From Apteryx mantelli (Eukaryota > Chordata > Aves > Apterygiformes > Apterygidae), in NCBI RefSeq assembly GCF_036417845.1, contig NC_089981.1, positions 24,944,001 to 25,008,000 of the forward strand: DNA of 64,000 nt. The letters are read 5' to 3'. The notes under the pieces are model-generated. The model searched no databases and was not told the DNA's origin. It worked only from the letters and a program-made list of their open reading frames with translations. Positions 11,801 through 22,990 of the stretch are shown piece by piece (positions within the stretch are counted from its first letter, which is position 1; the number at the start of each line of letters is the position of its first letter). The position numbers were made by a program, and so were the translations under genes.

Positions 11801-14800
11801 TTTCGTTGCCCCTTCAGGCCCGCTCCCCTCCGTGCCCGCCTGCGCGTCCCAGCCCCGGCCAGCTCTGCTCTGAGCCTGGGAACTGCCGCGCTGGCAGAAA
11901 CTCCAAGGCGAGATACAGTCCGGTGTGTGGGAGGCTGCCTCTAATGTGACTCACGCTATCTACACCGGGGCTGGGGCCCTGCATCTTCTCTGGTGAGCTA
12001 CACCAGCTTATCTGGCCTGCAGAGCGTCTGGCTGTCAGACCTTCTCCGGCCTTTTCCTTCCCATGCTCTTGTGTAAATGGGTATTTTGTTTCTTGACTAT
12101 GTCAGACTTTCGATTAGGGCTCATGAAAGGATCTGTAGAAACAATCTTGGTGTCTGAGGACCACAGAGTAGCATGGATAACCAGCTGGTCATCCAGGTAG
12201 ATCGCGCTTTTCCTGTGTAACTCATCTAGCATCCACCAATGGGGTTAGCTGCTCTTGGATGCTAGTCCGGCTCGGCAGCAGCTGCATGCAACCAGGCTGC
12301 TGCCTTGTCATTAAAAAATCTCCCCAAAATTAGCACCTTCAACCTTAAAGCAGTAAAAGTCTGTTCCTGTCTGCAAGAGATTTATGAAATTTGATAATGA
12401 GGTTAACAAAAAAAAGTGTTAATAGGCTCTTCTAAGCCAATGGGAGCCGCTTGCTTCCCAAACAGTAATAGTGCTGGTGATTATTTTTCTGTGTGATCAG
12501 CTGAACTGGTGGAACAAATCACCAGCGAGAAGAGAGCAGAAAGGCAAGGAGACAGAGTTTTCGCTGTTCCTCTGCATTCATCAGGAGCCTTATTTGCCTT
12601 TAAAGAAGAAGGAAGAGAAGAGATCGGTTCATTTTTCCTGTGACGTGTACACAGCCACGGGCAGTCAGTGTTATTTCACTTGCAAACGATTTCCTTTCTC
12701 CTTTGTTTATTGATGGCAGAGCGCATTCCAGTAAGGTACGCTGGCTCCCTCTGCTCCCTCCCGGCGCTTCCAGGGAGCTCCGGTTACAAAGGCGAGCGCT
12801 GTACGGGCAGGCGAGATGAACCGCGGCGGCAGGGCAGCGGGGTTGCGTGCGCCCGTGGAGCCCAGGGGATGCAAACAGCGAGGAGGGCGCTTCACCGCCA
12901 CCGCTGCCTTTGCAGTGCCACCGGAGCGTGTCCGCCGCAGCAGGGAAGGCCAGGTCTTCCGAGGCGCCTCCGCCGGCCCCGAGATCCGCGCGCGCAGCTT
13001 CGCGGAGGCAGCGCGCTTCCAAAGCTGTGCGTGGGAGAACGCACCCGAGCCGCTCTCGCTCCCTCCTCTCCCAGTGGGTGTGCTCACGCCAGTCAGGTGA
13101 CTGCCTGCCCATGGAAAACTGCCGGCATGACTTCGCCGAGGAATGAACAGCAAGTGCAGAATTACAGCAGGCGCAGGGCAACTCCCAGATGACTGTCACA
13201 CGGATGTCCCTAGATGGTACAAAGTCATTCATCCCCGTTTTTCTAGATTTTTCTTCCTCTTAAACTCTTTCTAGGGATTCTGTGAGCTTATCTGTGACTC
13301 AAGAAAGCCGTCTCTTAGAGAGCTCATCTCTTCTAATGTGTTTTCAGGTCTCAATTCTAAGTGGAAACAAGCCCTTAGCTCCCAGAGGCTGGAAACGTTA
13401 TCCAGGGCCTCAGTCAAGACGGTGGTTTGATGGTGTCCAAACTCAAGGTGCTGGGCCTACCTACCTGTGGCTTATGCATGGATTGGAAATGGCCACACGC
13501 AGGAGGGAGTCCACCAGAGCAGGCACAGAATAAGCAGGGGGGAGGCTAAATACAGGGCGTCTGCAGCTGGCGTAACCCAAGAACCACCGCTTAGCCCGAC
13601 AGGAGATCGAGGGACTCGGGCTGACGCTTGCTGCTGAGGAGAGCCAAGATCTGCTGCTTGCCCCGTACCCGGTCTTGGAGTTGGTCTTGGTCTGCATGTT
13701 TCAGTGGGACGTTGCTGCCTGACACCAGATGAGGATGTGGTCCTTTTCGCTCCCAAATTCTGCCTGCTGAAAATGTGCTTTTGCTGCAGCTGCCCTAGTT
13801 CCCGCGTTTACGTACTCCCATTTATTGACTGAGACCTTTTTGGCCGAGCCAGTCCCACGGTAGTCGGATGAGACTTCTCTGGGGCACAGCTGATGATGTA
13901 CCCCGATGACTAAAAGGAGGGCAGGGACAGGGCCGTGCCCGCATGGCGCATCCCGATTAAATACGCTGTTCAAGTCTGGGCACATTGGGAAACGTTTTCT
14001 TCTCTCGGATGAGCCAGGGCCGGGATCGCGCCGTTGCCGGGGCAGGTCACGCCGCGGCGGGGCTCGCCTCCCGCTCCGGCTGCGGGCGCCGCCGGGCGAG
14101 CTGGCGTGACTCAGCCAGGCACGCCGGGCCGCTCCGCCGCCGGGGACCGGGGCGACGGGGCACTTGCAAAAAGTTGACGACGGGTCTGCGTTTCAGGAGC
14201 GCTCAGCTTAATGAAGCGTCGCTCGGCTGCTGCTGCACCCAGCCCCGCGCGGGGCCGCGGTCGCTGCCAGCCTCCTCCCGCCGCGGCCCTGGGGGCCGCT
14301 CGCTGCCGCCCCACGCGTCGGCGCCCCGCGGGTGCCCCTTACCCGTCGGCCCTTGCCGCGGAGTTTTCCGGCTGGCGTCGGGCACCGGCAAGGCGGGCGG
14401 CTGGCCCGGCGCGGGGGGCGCTGGAGCGGGGGGCGCCGAGGCGGCCGGGAGGTCGCCCGCTGCAGACCCCCGCCGCCAGGTTAACCCAGCGGACAGCAGA
14501 AGTTGTGTCACGGGGGCGACCCGCGGCCTCGTCAAAAAATCGTGGTGCTCCGAATCGAAGCGAAGGCTCGAATTTTGACGTTTTCTATTAAACTATAAAT
14601 TGCTGGGGAAATGCTCCATTTTTTTGCTGTTGTTTTTTATGTCAACTTTAATTTCTCATTTGCTTTCTATTAATGCCTGTTTTTTTAGTCATAATTGAAT
14701 TGTTTTTTCTTGACTGTTCGTCATAGATTTAGCATTTCCTTTCTTTTTAATAACTTTGCTATTTATATTATTTATTTTGCACTACTTTCCTCTGGATTGA

Positions 14801-17800
14801 TTTGGGAATTTTGTTTTTTAGGATTAGCATATTCAGAGGAAGAGTGACACAGTATTGTTCCACATCAAAGCAGCAAACCAAGTTTTTGTTTAAGCGGGGC
14901 TGAAACTGAACCAAAGCCATTGTGCAAAACAAAGTATTTTGCACTAGAAGTGCTCTTTCAAGTTAGAGTGTTTTGCTCAGATTAAACCAACCGGTTCGAA
15001 GCAGGGAAAACTCAGGAGATTCCTATCTGTAGCTCCCCTGAAATCCAGGCACTCAGGGCTCATTTCCCTGGGCAGCACCTGATGGGCACAAGATGCTGTG
15101 CAGATGAATAAAAAGAGGGAATATCTGCTCTCTGAAGAGCTGTAAAAGCAAAATACTTCCTGGGGCTTAAAGTTTTTGCTCCTCCTCTCCCCCAGTTTTT
15201 ATTTAAAGTCTGTAGCTCCAGTTTCCCGTCCCTCATGTCTGTGCATAATGTTGGGGCAGATTATCCTCTCTGTCGTACTTGTTTCCTGTATAAAAACGAC
15301 GAACCACCCAATTTGTATATTTATAGTTTAAAATAAGGGCAAGAAAAGTTGCAGGAAAGGAGGCATTTTTCTGCCTCTGCGTACAAATGTATGATTTTTC
15401 TTTTGAAGAACTTGCCAAAAATGAAGAATTTAAAGCAATATTAATTGTATTTTGCGGGAAAAAAAAATCGCATGAGCCAGAAGACTTCATTAGTATCTAT
15501 GTCTTTAGAAAGTTTCGGTTAGTGCTAATGATTGGGCAGCGATGGAGAACTTGCATGTGCACCCCTCAGCAGAGATTTTTTAATCTGACCAGACAGATTT
15601 ATAATACAAAATGCTCAAAATCATGAATCAGGTCTTACAGCCATTTGCTGTGATAGCGAAGTACCTTTTCTCTAAAAAAGCGAGAAAACGAACAACGCAT
15701 TTGCTGCCTCCCATTTGCTTGAAGCGCTAGGGGCAGCTCTCTCCGCGGTTTATTTAAATTGCTACAAACGGGACCCAGTGTGCTTCTTTCCCAGGTTGTC
15801 CAGGGCCTGGTCATCGGAAGACTAACCAGCCTGTGCACGGAGAGGACCCTGCTGCGGCTCAGCGTCTTCGTCTTCGCGGGAGTGGGCCTCGGCATGGTAA
15901 GGCTGGGCGCCAAATCGCGCTCGGCGCATCTGCAGCCGCTCGCGGTACCGCCGCGTGCTTTGCCGGGACTCAGCTTCCTGCCCCGCGGAGAGGGAACCAG
16001 CTGCGCTCAGCATAAGCGCTGCTCCGAGGAGTGAGAGAAAAGTGCATGAGTAATAGTGCAGGGGATTTAAAAAAAAAAAAAAATCCTACACAGAAACTTG
16101 CAAATCCGTCCTGAGTCACTAGATTTGCATGAAAATCCTGCCTCAGTGTCTCTCAGTTATTGCGTTTCCTGAACTGCCTTCAAAATAAATGAAGGTTCTG
16201 GGAGGAAAAATCGTGTTGCTGTGGCGCAGCAAAGGTTTGATTAGTTCTCTTAGGGCTTTCTGGTTAGTTCCCCCGAGCTCAGAGTGTTTGGGGACGAGGG
16301 CAGCAAGGGAATGAAGTTGTTCCGTAGTTTTGGGGTGAGTGATGCTACCCACCCCACTGCCGTTTGCCTTGGCAAGGGCTGATGCCCGTCTTAAAGAGTG
16401 ACTGGGAAATCGCGTTGACCCGGACGGCAACGCCGAGGCAGGCATGGGGGAAATCCGGTGCGCAGGCTGGAAGAGGAAGGCGGGTCGGTGCGTGGTGCCT
16501 GGGCAGCTGCTTGACGGTTTCCCACCGGTTGATCCCACTGCGTGTCGGCAGCGAGACGGGAGCGGCGAGGCACCCCGGGGTCTGCACACTGCGCCCCGGC
16601 CGGGGGCTGGAAGCGGCGGGGGCGTTAGGGAGAGCATCGGCAGCGGGATCATCCTTTCCCTCCGCGGAGATCCCGGCGCTGGTGCGGAGAAGCGCACGGA
16701 GCCGCCCCAGGGGCTGGGAGGGAAGGGAAATGGCTGCTGGAAGTTGGTTGTAGAGCTGGCAATTCGGCCATGCCCGCGGGGCTCTGGACATCCTGACAGC
16801 ACGGCCCGGGAGACAGGGGTCAGCAGCGCCTTCCCACGGGAACTATTCATAGGCAAATGCAGCTGCAGTCCTTTGCGCCGGGGAGCCCTTATTAAAAAGC
16901 GCTCTGTTCGAGCGGTTGCCAAGAAAACATCCGTTTCTGGGGTGGTTTTTCATGAAGGAGGAGGTCTCCGCAGGGATGAGTCCCGTTGCAGCGGTAGGAG
17001 GGCCCCGAACGCACGCCTCGGTGTGGGGGGGGGGGCCCCGCTTTTGCTTTTCATCCTGCACACCGCCCGCGGGGTGCCCCTGCCCCGTGCGGGAGCCGCC
17101 TCCGGCTGCGCCCAGGCCTCCCGAAGAGACAAGTCCCGCTCCCGAGGGGTGGCTGTGAGCCGAAAGGCTGGTTGCTCGCAGAAGCAGCTCGGAAACCCAT
17201 CCTAACGTTGCCGCGAGGCGGGCTGGAGCGCTGCCGGAGGGCAGGTGCCCCCAGCAGCGGATGCAGCTGGGCGAAGGTCTACACCACGCGCTTGGCGTCC
17301 CCAAACGGGCCGCCCTAAGGGGAGTGCCGCGCTCGGCAGTAGCGCCCGGTGCGCGGCGAGCCGGGGAGCAAGCGTGCCGGCTACGCAGCCGGAGCTGAGC
17401 GCGAGCGTGGGCAGGGCTGCAGGAGGGTTTGGCAGGGGGACGGGGAAGTTCTCCTCTTCCTCTCAAGGCACGGCTGTGCCTCGGCCTGCCTCCTTGTTGT
17501 GCTTCCCAGGCGTTTGCTTTTGAGCCTGGCTGCCGAAATTCCTGGTTCTGCCTTCCTCACCTTAAAAAGCGCAAGCATCGACACAGATGTTTGACACGTG
17601 CTTAAATCTACTTAAAAAGACTGTGATCTGATGAGTAGCAGAGACCAGGCTTTACCTGAGTCGGTTCTTGCAGAGCCTCAAGGGAGCGAGGAAACATTTT
17701 TCCTAGTTTTTCATCTTATTCAGGGAGGCGCAGATTTGGTTCTGCTCTTTTTTGTCTGCTTGCTTCAGCCTCCGGAATGCCCACGAGGGGATTTGTAAAA

Positions 17801-20800
17801 GGCAGGGGAAGGCTAAAGCTATTTTTTCCTATCATCATCTCTGTGTTGTCCTGCAATGACATTTGCTCTAGCAAGGGCTGTGTTCTCCCCCTGTCTGAAT
17901 GTTTATGTACCAGAGACTTGTTCCTCTGACTTTGTTCTCCAGCGCCTTAATCAGAAGTGCCCAGTCTTTAACCAAAACCTAGGCAAAGAGCCTTTCCGAG
18001 GACAGAAACTCGGCTGCATACGAGTCTGGAGGGAATCTGATTGCAATTCGGAATAAACCTCAGTATTTCCAAGTCATTAGTTAGCGATGTCCCTGGGCTT
18101 CTCCATCTTCTGTAGCCAAGAGTCATGGGTCAGATGTTGTGAGAGGACTCCAGTGAATAAAACTTCTGGCTTAACCAGCGGCAGAAGGGTTTTGCAGCCA
18201 CAATAACACCCCTGGAGACTAAGGTGAGGATCAGAGACTTCCAAGACGGAGAGAATGTCCTTGTCATGCCCCAGAGAGATCTATGCGTTTGACCAGCAGG
18301 GCTTGCGAATGAATCTGGAGCGGCTCTAGCCCGTCGCTTAGGGATTCTCACCACTTTTGTTTAAGTATTAAGCAGCTGGAGGGATGTCTCCGCTAAGAAT
18401 ATGTGCAATAGCAGAATCATTACTCTCCCTAATTAGGCTCGCTAATGTGCACTTACGGCCGGGAGACCCATTGCAGATTACCGAATTCAGTGAATTTATT
18501 AGCAAGCAAGCAGAAGAACAGGATTAGAAATCCCAGAGGTACCGCATTACATAATGTGCCGTGTTCATTTATTCTGACAAGCTTAGTTTAGTTTTAATTA
18601 TTTATGATAATGAGCTGAAATGCCTTCGCTAGGCTGTTTTGTGAAAGTAATGGAGACTTCCTGAAGTGCACCGCATGCATCGGCTGCTCAGCGTTTCTTA
18701 GGGCTTGGACAAGAGACAGGAGCCTGGGGGAAGGGCACGATGGGGACGTCAGTCATTCCCAGACTCACTCTAAAAATACTCGCAGCAGTGCTACAGAGCG
18801 TGCTACCGCATTATGGACTATCATCTGTTACTTGTGCCGCGTGCTTAAAATAATGCGTTACCCGCAAATGGGGGGGGGGGTGTGTAAAGGCCCTGAAACG
18901 GCCAGAGTCTCCCTGGTGTAAGTCAGCCGGGGCCGCCTCCGTTGACGGGAGCCGTGGGCTGGGCGCACGGCGGCCTCCTTGCTGTGAAGTGCTGGCTCGG
19001 GAGCCGGCTCTCTGCTGACCGCGGTACGTTTTGTCCTGTCGCCTAGGCCCTGATGAGGAACGTGCTGCACTACTGCATCGTTGCGGTGCCGCTGGTGTTC
19101 GCCTTCAGCACGCTGGGCACCATCACGGACAGCATCCTCACCAAGTCCGTCCCCGCTTCCGACACTGGTAAGACTTGTGAAGAAGATTAGGCCGGTCTCT
19201 GCCTGCTTTTCCCTTTTCTGAGCCAGGCTGGCGCCTCCCGGCTCGGCCTCCAGCCGCGCGGCTTCCAAAAACCCGAGGCTGCCCAGCGAGGCGCTCTGCG
19301 GGAGGGGGGCCGAGGTGCCGGCCCATCGCATCGAGCACGGTTTCCCGCAGAAGACTCCCTGCGTGCCTGGGTCGCGATGGTTCAGGGGTCTGAGAGGAAC
19401 TGTGAATAAATTTCCCTTCCTCTCACGTCTGCTTGGAAACGTAAGCCCGAGGTGGACAGACTTGAGCAGGCGCGTGCGGTGTAGGACGGCTAACTAGCTG
19501 CGTGGAGACTGCAGGCTCATGTATTTCCCAGGTTGTGCCGTCATGCTGCTGCCGTGTGACACTGGGTGCATTTGTGGCAAGCGCCCCGTTCCCTGCGAGC
19601 CAGGGCACGGCAGCATATATTTAAGTGCAAAGGGCTTCTTTCAGGCCGAGCTGTGTCACAAGCACGGCCCTTGAAAGCATTTGCGGTTTCCGTACGTACG
19701 CCTGGGGCGGGGAGATAGGCTGGGCTGAGCCCTGTGATGGCCTTGGTAAGAAGGACTGCAAGGAGGATGTGCCGCAGATATAATATCAGTCCAGGAATCA
19801 TATTTCAAAGCTGCTTTTCCAGCACGACGGTGACTAAGAGAGGATATTCATTCATGCTGTTTAACTTAAGGCGTCTCGCTTGGGCATTCTGGATCGCCCT
19901 TTGGAAACATCCGCTGCTTTCTGCCGGCTATAAAGGGAACTTGGGCCCCTGCCTTTGGCTGCTCTTAGCCACCTGCTGAAGCCTGATGCGACACACACAC
20001 ACACACACACACCCCCCCCCCGTGAGACAGTGCCAGCTGTCAGGCTCCACGGTTTTGTCAGGTCGTGCCCGTCAGTCCTGTTTGCCAGGCACGAAGTAAA
20101 GTCCCTGGCCAGATAAACCTTGCTCTTGCAACACCAGTTTCCTCAGAAAGCTGCCACTAACCGCAGCACCATTATCCGTAATCTCCAGCTCAGCAGAGCC
20201 GACTTCTTTTGTTCCCGAGCCGATACCTCTGCAGAGACCCTACCGAGAACCGAACGTATCGCTTGTGCGGCCCCGTTAGTGACGTTTGTAAAGCACTTCT
20301 GAGATGCTTCTGCATGAAGAGCTTCTCTAAACGTCACTTCAGTAGTTTATTATTTGTAGAGGTGAAGACTGCCGGCTGCCAGCATCTGTAGTAGATGCCA
20401 TTTCCAAATGGGATGCTGCCAGCTAGCAGAGCCCGTTTGGTTCCCGCTGAAGGACGGGGGTGTCCCCGGCCCTCGGTTCTGCTGGAGAGGAAAATTGCTG
20501 TTTCACGACCTGGAGCAATGTCGAGTGAGAAGGGAGAGCGCCGGGGGGAAGGGCAGCAAATGGCATTTAAGCATAAAGCAAAGCTGGAATGGGTCCAGGC
20601 TGTTCTCAAAGGGACTTTGTGCAGAAAAATGGAGCATTGCTCTGCTGTTAAAGCCCGGAGGCTAACTTGGGTCAGGCAGGAAAACGCGTTGCGTTGCCTC
20701 ATCCCTGTCCCCGTTTGCGTATGCCGTGAGGTCAGCGTGCGACTCGCCGGGATTGATGGTCTCGAGGCCGGATGCAGGCACCCGCGGGGCAGTGCGGACG

Positions 20801-22865
20801 GCCGGGACAGAGCGTGAGAGGAGAGCTGTGGGCTGCCTGGGGCTTTATCACACCGGTCGCTTCTGGACCGGTACAAGCCCAAGGGGTGCGAATTGCAGAG
20901 TTACGGCTGGTTCAAAACCACGTGTGCCCAGGAGGGAGGCTCCCGGCACGGAGAGCGGCGGTGTTGGGGGGAACTGCGTCTGCACCGCTTCTCTCTGACC
21001 CTCATCTTTACAAGCTCCTGGTATTTTGGGCTCGTCGCGAAGCCATCCGGGCAGGGACAAGAGCGAAGGCAGGAATGCCTGACGCAGCAGAGCCGTTTCC
21101 CTGGGAGCCGGCTCCCGGAGCAGCTGGTTGCAGTGGCGGTGTGGGTGTCTCGCAGGGAAACGCAGCTATTAAAATGCCTGCCATCCGTCTCTGGCCGTGG
21201 GTGGCACCGCGCAGCCACTGCTGCTCCACCCGTCCGTCAGCTAAAACGCGTCTCCGTCCGAGGCGAGCCTGAGGCTTGCTCCGCAAAGCGGGCGTTTTGA
21301 GGGGGTTTCAGCAACGCCCCCGCTTTTGGGGAGCACGTGAGCCTGCCTTTGTGAAAAGCCCTCGCCGTCACCGTGTCGCGCAGGAATTTGGTATTCCGGA
21401 CGCGGAGGGCGTTGGCCGGGGCGTCCTGGCGGGCAGGAGGCTGGGCGAGCGGAGGTGTCCGTCCCGCCCGGGAGCCGGCGCGGCCGGTGCCGCCCTGGCA
21501 GGGCGCTGAGTCACCCTTGCCTCTCCCGAGACGCGGGTGTCGGAAGGAAACGGATGCGGGCCCGTGGCCGCAGGGATGGTGCCATGCCTCGCGCTGCGCC
21601 TGCCCCTTCGGGACCCACCTAAGAGAATGGATTTCCGCTCCCCCAAAAAAAAAAAAAAAAAAAAAGGGAAGAAACGAAGCGCCTCCTCAGCCCTAGGAGC
21701 CAGCCTGGCAATCATACCTAGCGATTAGTCTAGTGCAGCTCCCTAGAGGGAGGAAGGTCACTGCAAAACCTGCCCAGAGAGCTGGCTGGCGGCGGGCCCG
21801 TTCCCATCGGCCAGGGGCTGGGCCGCGGTGCTGCCCGGCGCTTCGGCCTCGCTGCACGAGTGTTTGAAGCATCCCAGTAAAAGCGCAGGACCGTCGAAGC
21901 AACGCCCGGCTCCGTTGCCTCTCGATACCGCGCGGGGAGGCGGTGTCCCCCGGGGGCCTCTGGAACCGCGCGAAGCCCCGCGTTGCCGGAGGGGGAACCG
22001 CCGAGCCGGGTGGAAGGCTCGCGTTCCCGTTCCCGCTGAAAGGGCCCTTCTCTTTGTGAGGGGGATTATCTCGAGGGGTTTCGTCTCTAGCCGCAGCCTT
22101 ATTTATTTATTCTTGAAGACGTAGGTAGACCCAAGCCTCCTGCTTCCGATAAGCCCTGAGTGCTGCTCCTCTGTCCCACATGAGAGACTAAATCATGAGA
22201 GCCGTCCTGATGCGATGGGGCCCTCTCTTACCTCCTGCCTCCAATTAAGATACAGGAGGCGCCTTTGCAATTTACTTGGGAGTCTTGGGCATCACCCTAG
22301 AGATTACCTCTGCGGCTCCGTGCTGTAGCTACCAGCCCTGCCAAGCGTGCTGCTTTCGGAGGCATCCTCCAGCTCCGCAGGCCCTCGGAGCCTGGATGCA
22401 GGCGGAGGTGAGCAGCAGCGTGCCTTGGAGGTGGCCTGATGCTCCGCCAAACCCCTCCGTAAGGAGCTAAGCTGGCTCACGGTGGCAGCTAGTCCCCTGC
22501 CTCCAGGAGGCCTCGGGCTTAACGCACCCACTGTAATGGGACCTTTAGCAATTAATGGAGGAGACTGACTGATTTCCAGCTGCTGCGAGGAGTGGCGTCG
22601 GGGGCAAAGGGGGATCCTCTCCGCTCCGCAGAGCTGCCCTCGGTCTGACGCGCGCGCGTCTCTGCCGTCTTCCCTAGGCACCATGCTGGGAATCTGCGCT
22701 TCGGTTCAGCCCCTCACCCGGACCGTGGGGCCAGCCATCGGCGGCCTTTTGTACAAGCAGTTCGGAGTCTCCTCCTTTGGGTATTTGCAACTAGTGGTCA
22801 ACGTAGGTTTGTTTGTTTACCTTTTAAAGAGCAACATCCCGCTGAAGGAGAGGAAAGGCCTGTAA
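5708..22865 (+). CDS. SLC22A18: SLC22A18, C-terminal half (partial; join of 4 exons)
   Basis: Solute carrier family 22 member 18 is a 12-helix major facilitator superfamily membrane transporter, described in mammals as an organic cation/proton-type carrier; its true substrate is uncertain. Join 5708-5808, 15795-15896, 19047-19167, 22678-22865. The joined reading frame stays open across all three introns, each with AG/GT borders, and encodes 170 residues. Hallmarks that match the human protein are MFSIISMDFF in the first exon, QGLVIG in the second, TDSIL and SDTG at the end of the third, and ASVQPL with GPAIGGLLY in the fourth. These correspond to transmembrane helices 7-12, roughly the last 40% of the usual 410-425 residues. 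The first exon starts with a split codon, so at least one exon lies upstream of the window; I found none between 1 and 5707. The gene is convergent with PHLDA2, the same arrangement as in human. Confidence 0.95.
9031..9060. repeat. (CA)n microsatellite
   Basis: CA dinucleotide tract interrupted by one G, followed immediately by an A run to 9070. It lies in an SLC22A18 intron. Confidence 0.95.
12740..14570. promoter_or_regulatory. Intragenic CpG-island-like region (two blocks)
   Basis: CpG is dense by eye in 12,740-13,120 and 13,985-14,570, against sparse CpG to either side. No annotated promoter of SLC22A18 would be expected in this intron. It may be an alternative promoter, an enhancer CpG island, or simply GC-rich DNA. 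CpG observed/expected was not computed. Confidence 0.4.
15795..15896 (+). CDS. SLC22A18: SLC22A18 exon (loop 8-9 and helix 9)
   Basis: 102-bp exon, phase 0 at both ends. It has acceptor TTTCCCAG before 15795 and donor GTAAGG from 15897. It encodes QGLVIGRL, a charged loop (CTERTLLR) and a hydrophobic helix (VFVFAGVGLGM), aligning directly after the preceding exon as in human. Confidence 0.94.
15897..19046 (+). other. SLC22A18 intron, 3,150 bp
   Basis: The first half is strongly GC- and CpG-rich, about 16,430-17,450. The second half is mixed. An AT-rich block with clustered homeodomain-like TAAT/ATTA cores lies at about 18,420-18,620 and is noted separately. A G10 run is at about 18,871-18,880. 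No gene was recognised. Confidence 0.8.
16430..17450. promoter_or_regulatory. Intragenic CpG-rich block
   Basis: A run of about 1 kb with high GC and frequent CpG inside the second visible SLC22A18 intron. No exon or known promoter was recognised in it. The call rests on base composition only. Confidence 0.35.
19047..19167 (+). CDS. SLC22A18: SLC22A18 exon (helix 10)
   Basis: 121-bp exon with acceptor CGCCTAG before 19047 and donor GTAAGA from 19168. It encodes a hydrophobic helix (VAVPLVFAFSTLG) followed by TITDSILTKSV and ASDTG. It ends with the first base of a Gly codon that is completed by the next exon. Confidence 0.93.
19991..20021. repeat. (AC)11 plus C10 run
   Basis: AC dinucleotide tract from 19991 to 20012 running into a C homopolymer to 20021. 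Confidence 0.95.
21240..22060. promoter_or_regulatory. Intragenic CpG-rich block
   Basis: High GC and many CpG in the last SLC22A18 intron, interrupted by the A21 run at 21645-21665. The call rests on composition only; the function is unknown. Confidence 0.35.
22678..22865 (+). CDS. SLC22A18: SLC22A18 terminal coding exon (helices 11-12)
   Basis: 188 bp of coding sequence ending at TAA (22863-22865). The acceptor TTCCCTAG precedes 22678. It encodes TMLGICASVQPL, GPAIGGLLY and FGYLQLVVNVGLFVYLL, then a short basic tail (LKERKGL). The internal ATG at 22683 is not a start codon; it lies within the SDTG-TML join known from the human protein. Confidence 0.95.
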
Positions 22866-22990
22866 CTCAGCTGCGAGACAGTCACCCCCTCACTTTTGTC
22901 ACAGAAATAAATAAATGAAAAGGCAATGTTTGAGATTTCCTTTTGCTTCCGCACACCTGAAATAAAACGTTTTAAACGATGCTTTGCATT
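22866..22990 (+). terminator. SLC22A18: SLC22A18 3' UTR and polyadenylation signals
   Basis: There are overlapping AATAAA hexamers at 22906-22911 and 22910-22915, and another at 22961-22966. The 3' UTR is therefore very short, about 60-120 nt. A T/GT-rich stretch (TTCAACGTTTGTGTC, 22993-23007) follows the last signal and fits a downstream element. The exact cleavage site cannot be seen. Confidence 0.75.

Larger units (their letters stand above)
5809..15794 (+). other. SLC22A18 intron, 9,986 bp, with CpG-rich stretches
   Basis: A large intron between exons whose human counterparts are contiguous in protein. It is AT-moderate to about 9 kb, then increasingly GC-rich. CpG-dense stretches lie at about 12,740-13,120 and 13,985-14,570, and a sharp drop to AT-rich DNA follows at about 14,575-15,700. 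It holds a CA microsatellite (9031-9060) and a C12 run (10321-10332). Open frames of 100-230 codons here are GC-driven and unrecognised. Confidence 0.8.
19168..22677 (+). other. SLC22A18 last intron, 3,510 bp
   Basis: GC-rich, with a CpG-dense stretch at about 21,240-22,060. It contains (CA)11 followed by C10 (19991-20021) and an A21 run (21645-21665). Open frames up to 182 codons on both strands overlap each other and match no family that I recognise. Confidence 0.8.

Noticed and set aside
13985-14578. 197-codon plus-strand frame in the intronic CpG block
   Set aside because: Arg/Gly/Ala-rich translation typical of GC-rich non-coding DNA, with equally long frames in other phases.
14985-15005. 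GGTTCGAAGC resembling a tRNA T-loop (B box)
   Set aside because: No A box or cloverleaf stems at the right spacing upstream.
16143-16922. 259-codon open frame on the minus strand, the longest in the window
   Set aside because: It lies in a CpG-rich intron where long frames arise by chance. It is rich in Pro/Ser/Arg, has no domain, and is overlapped by competing frames on both strands.
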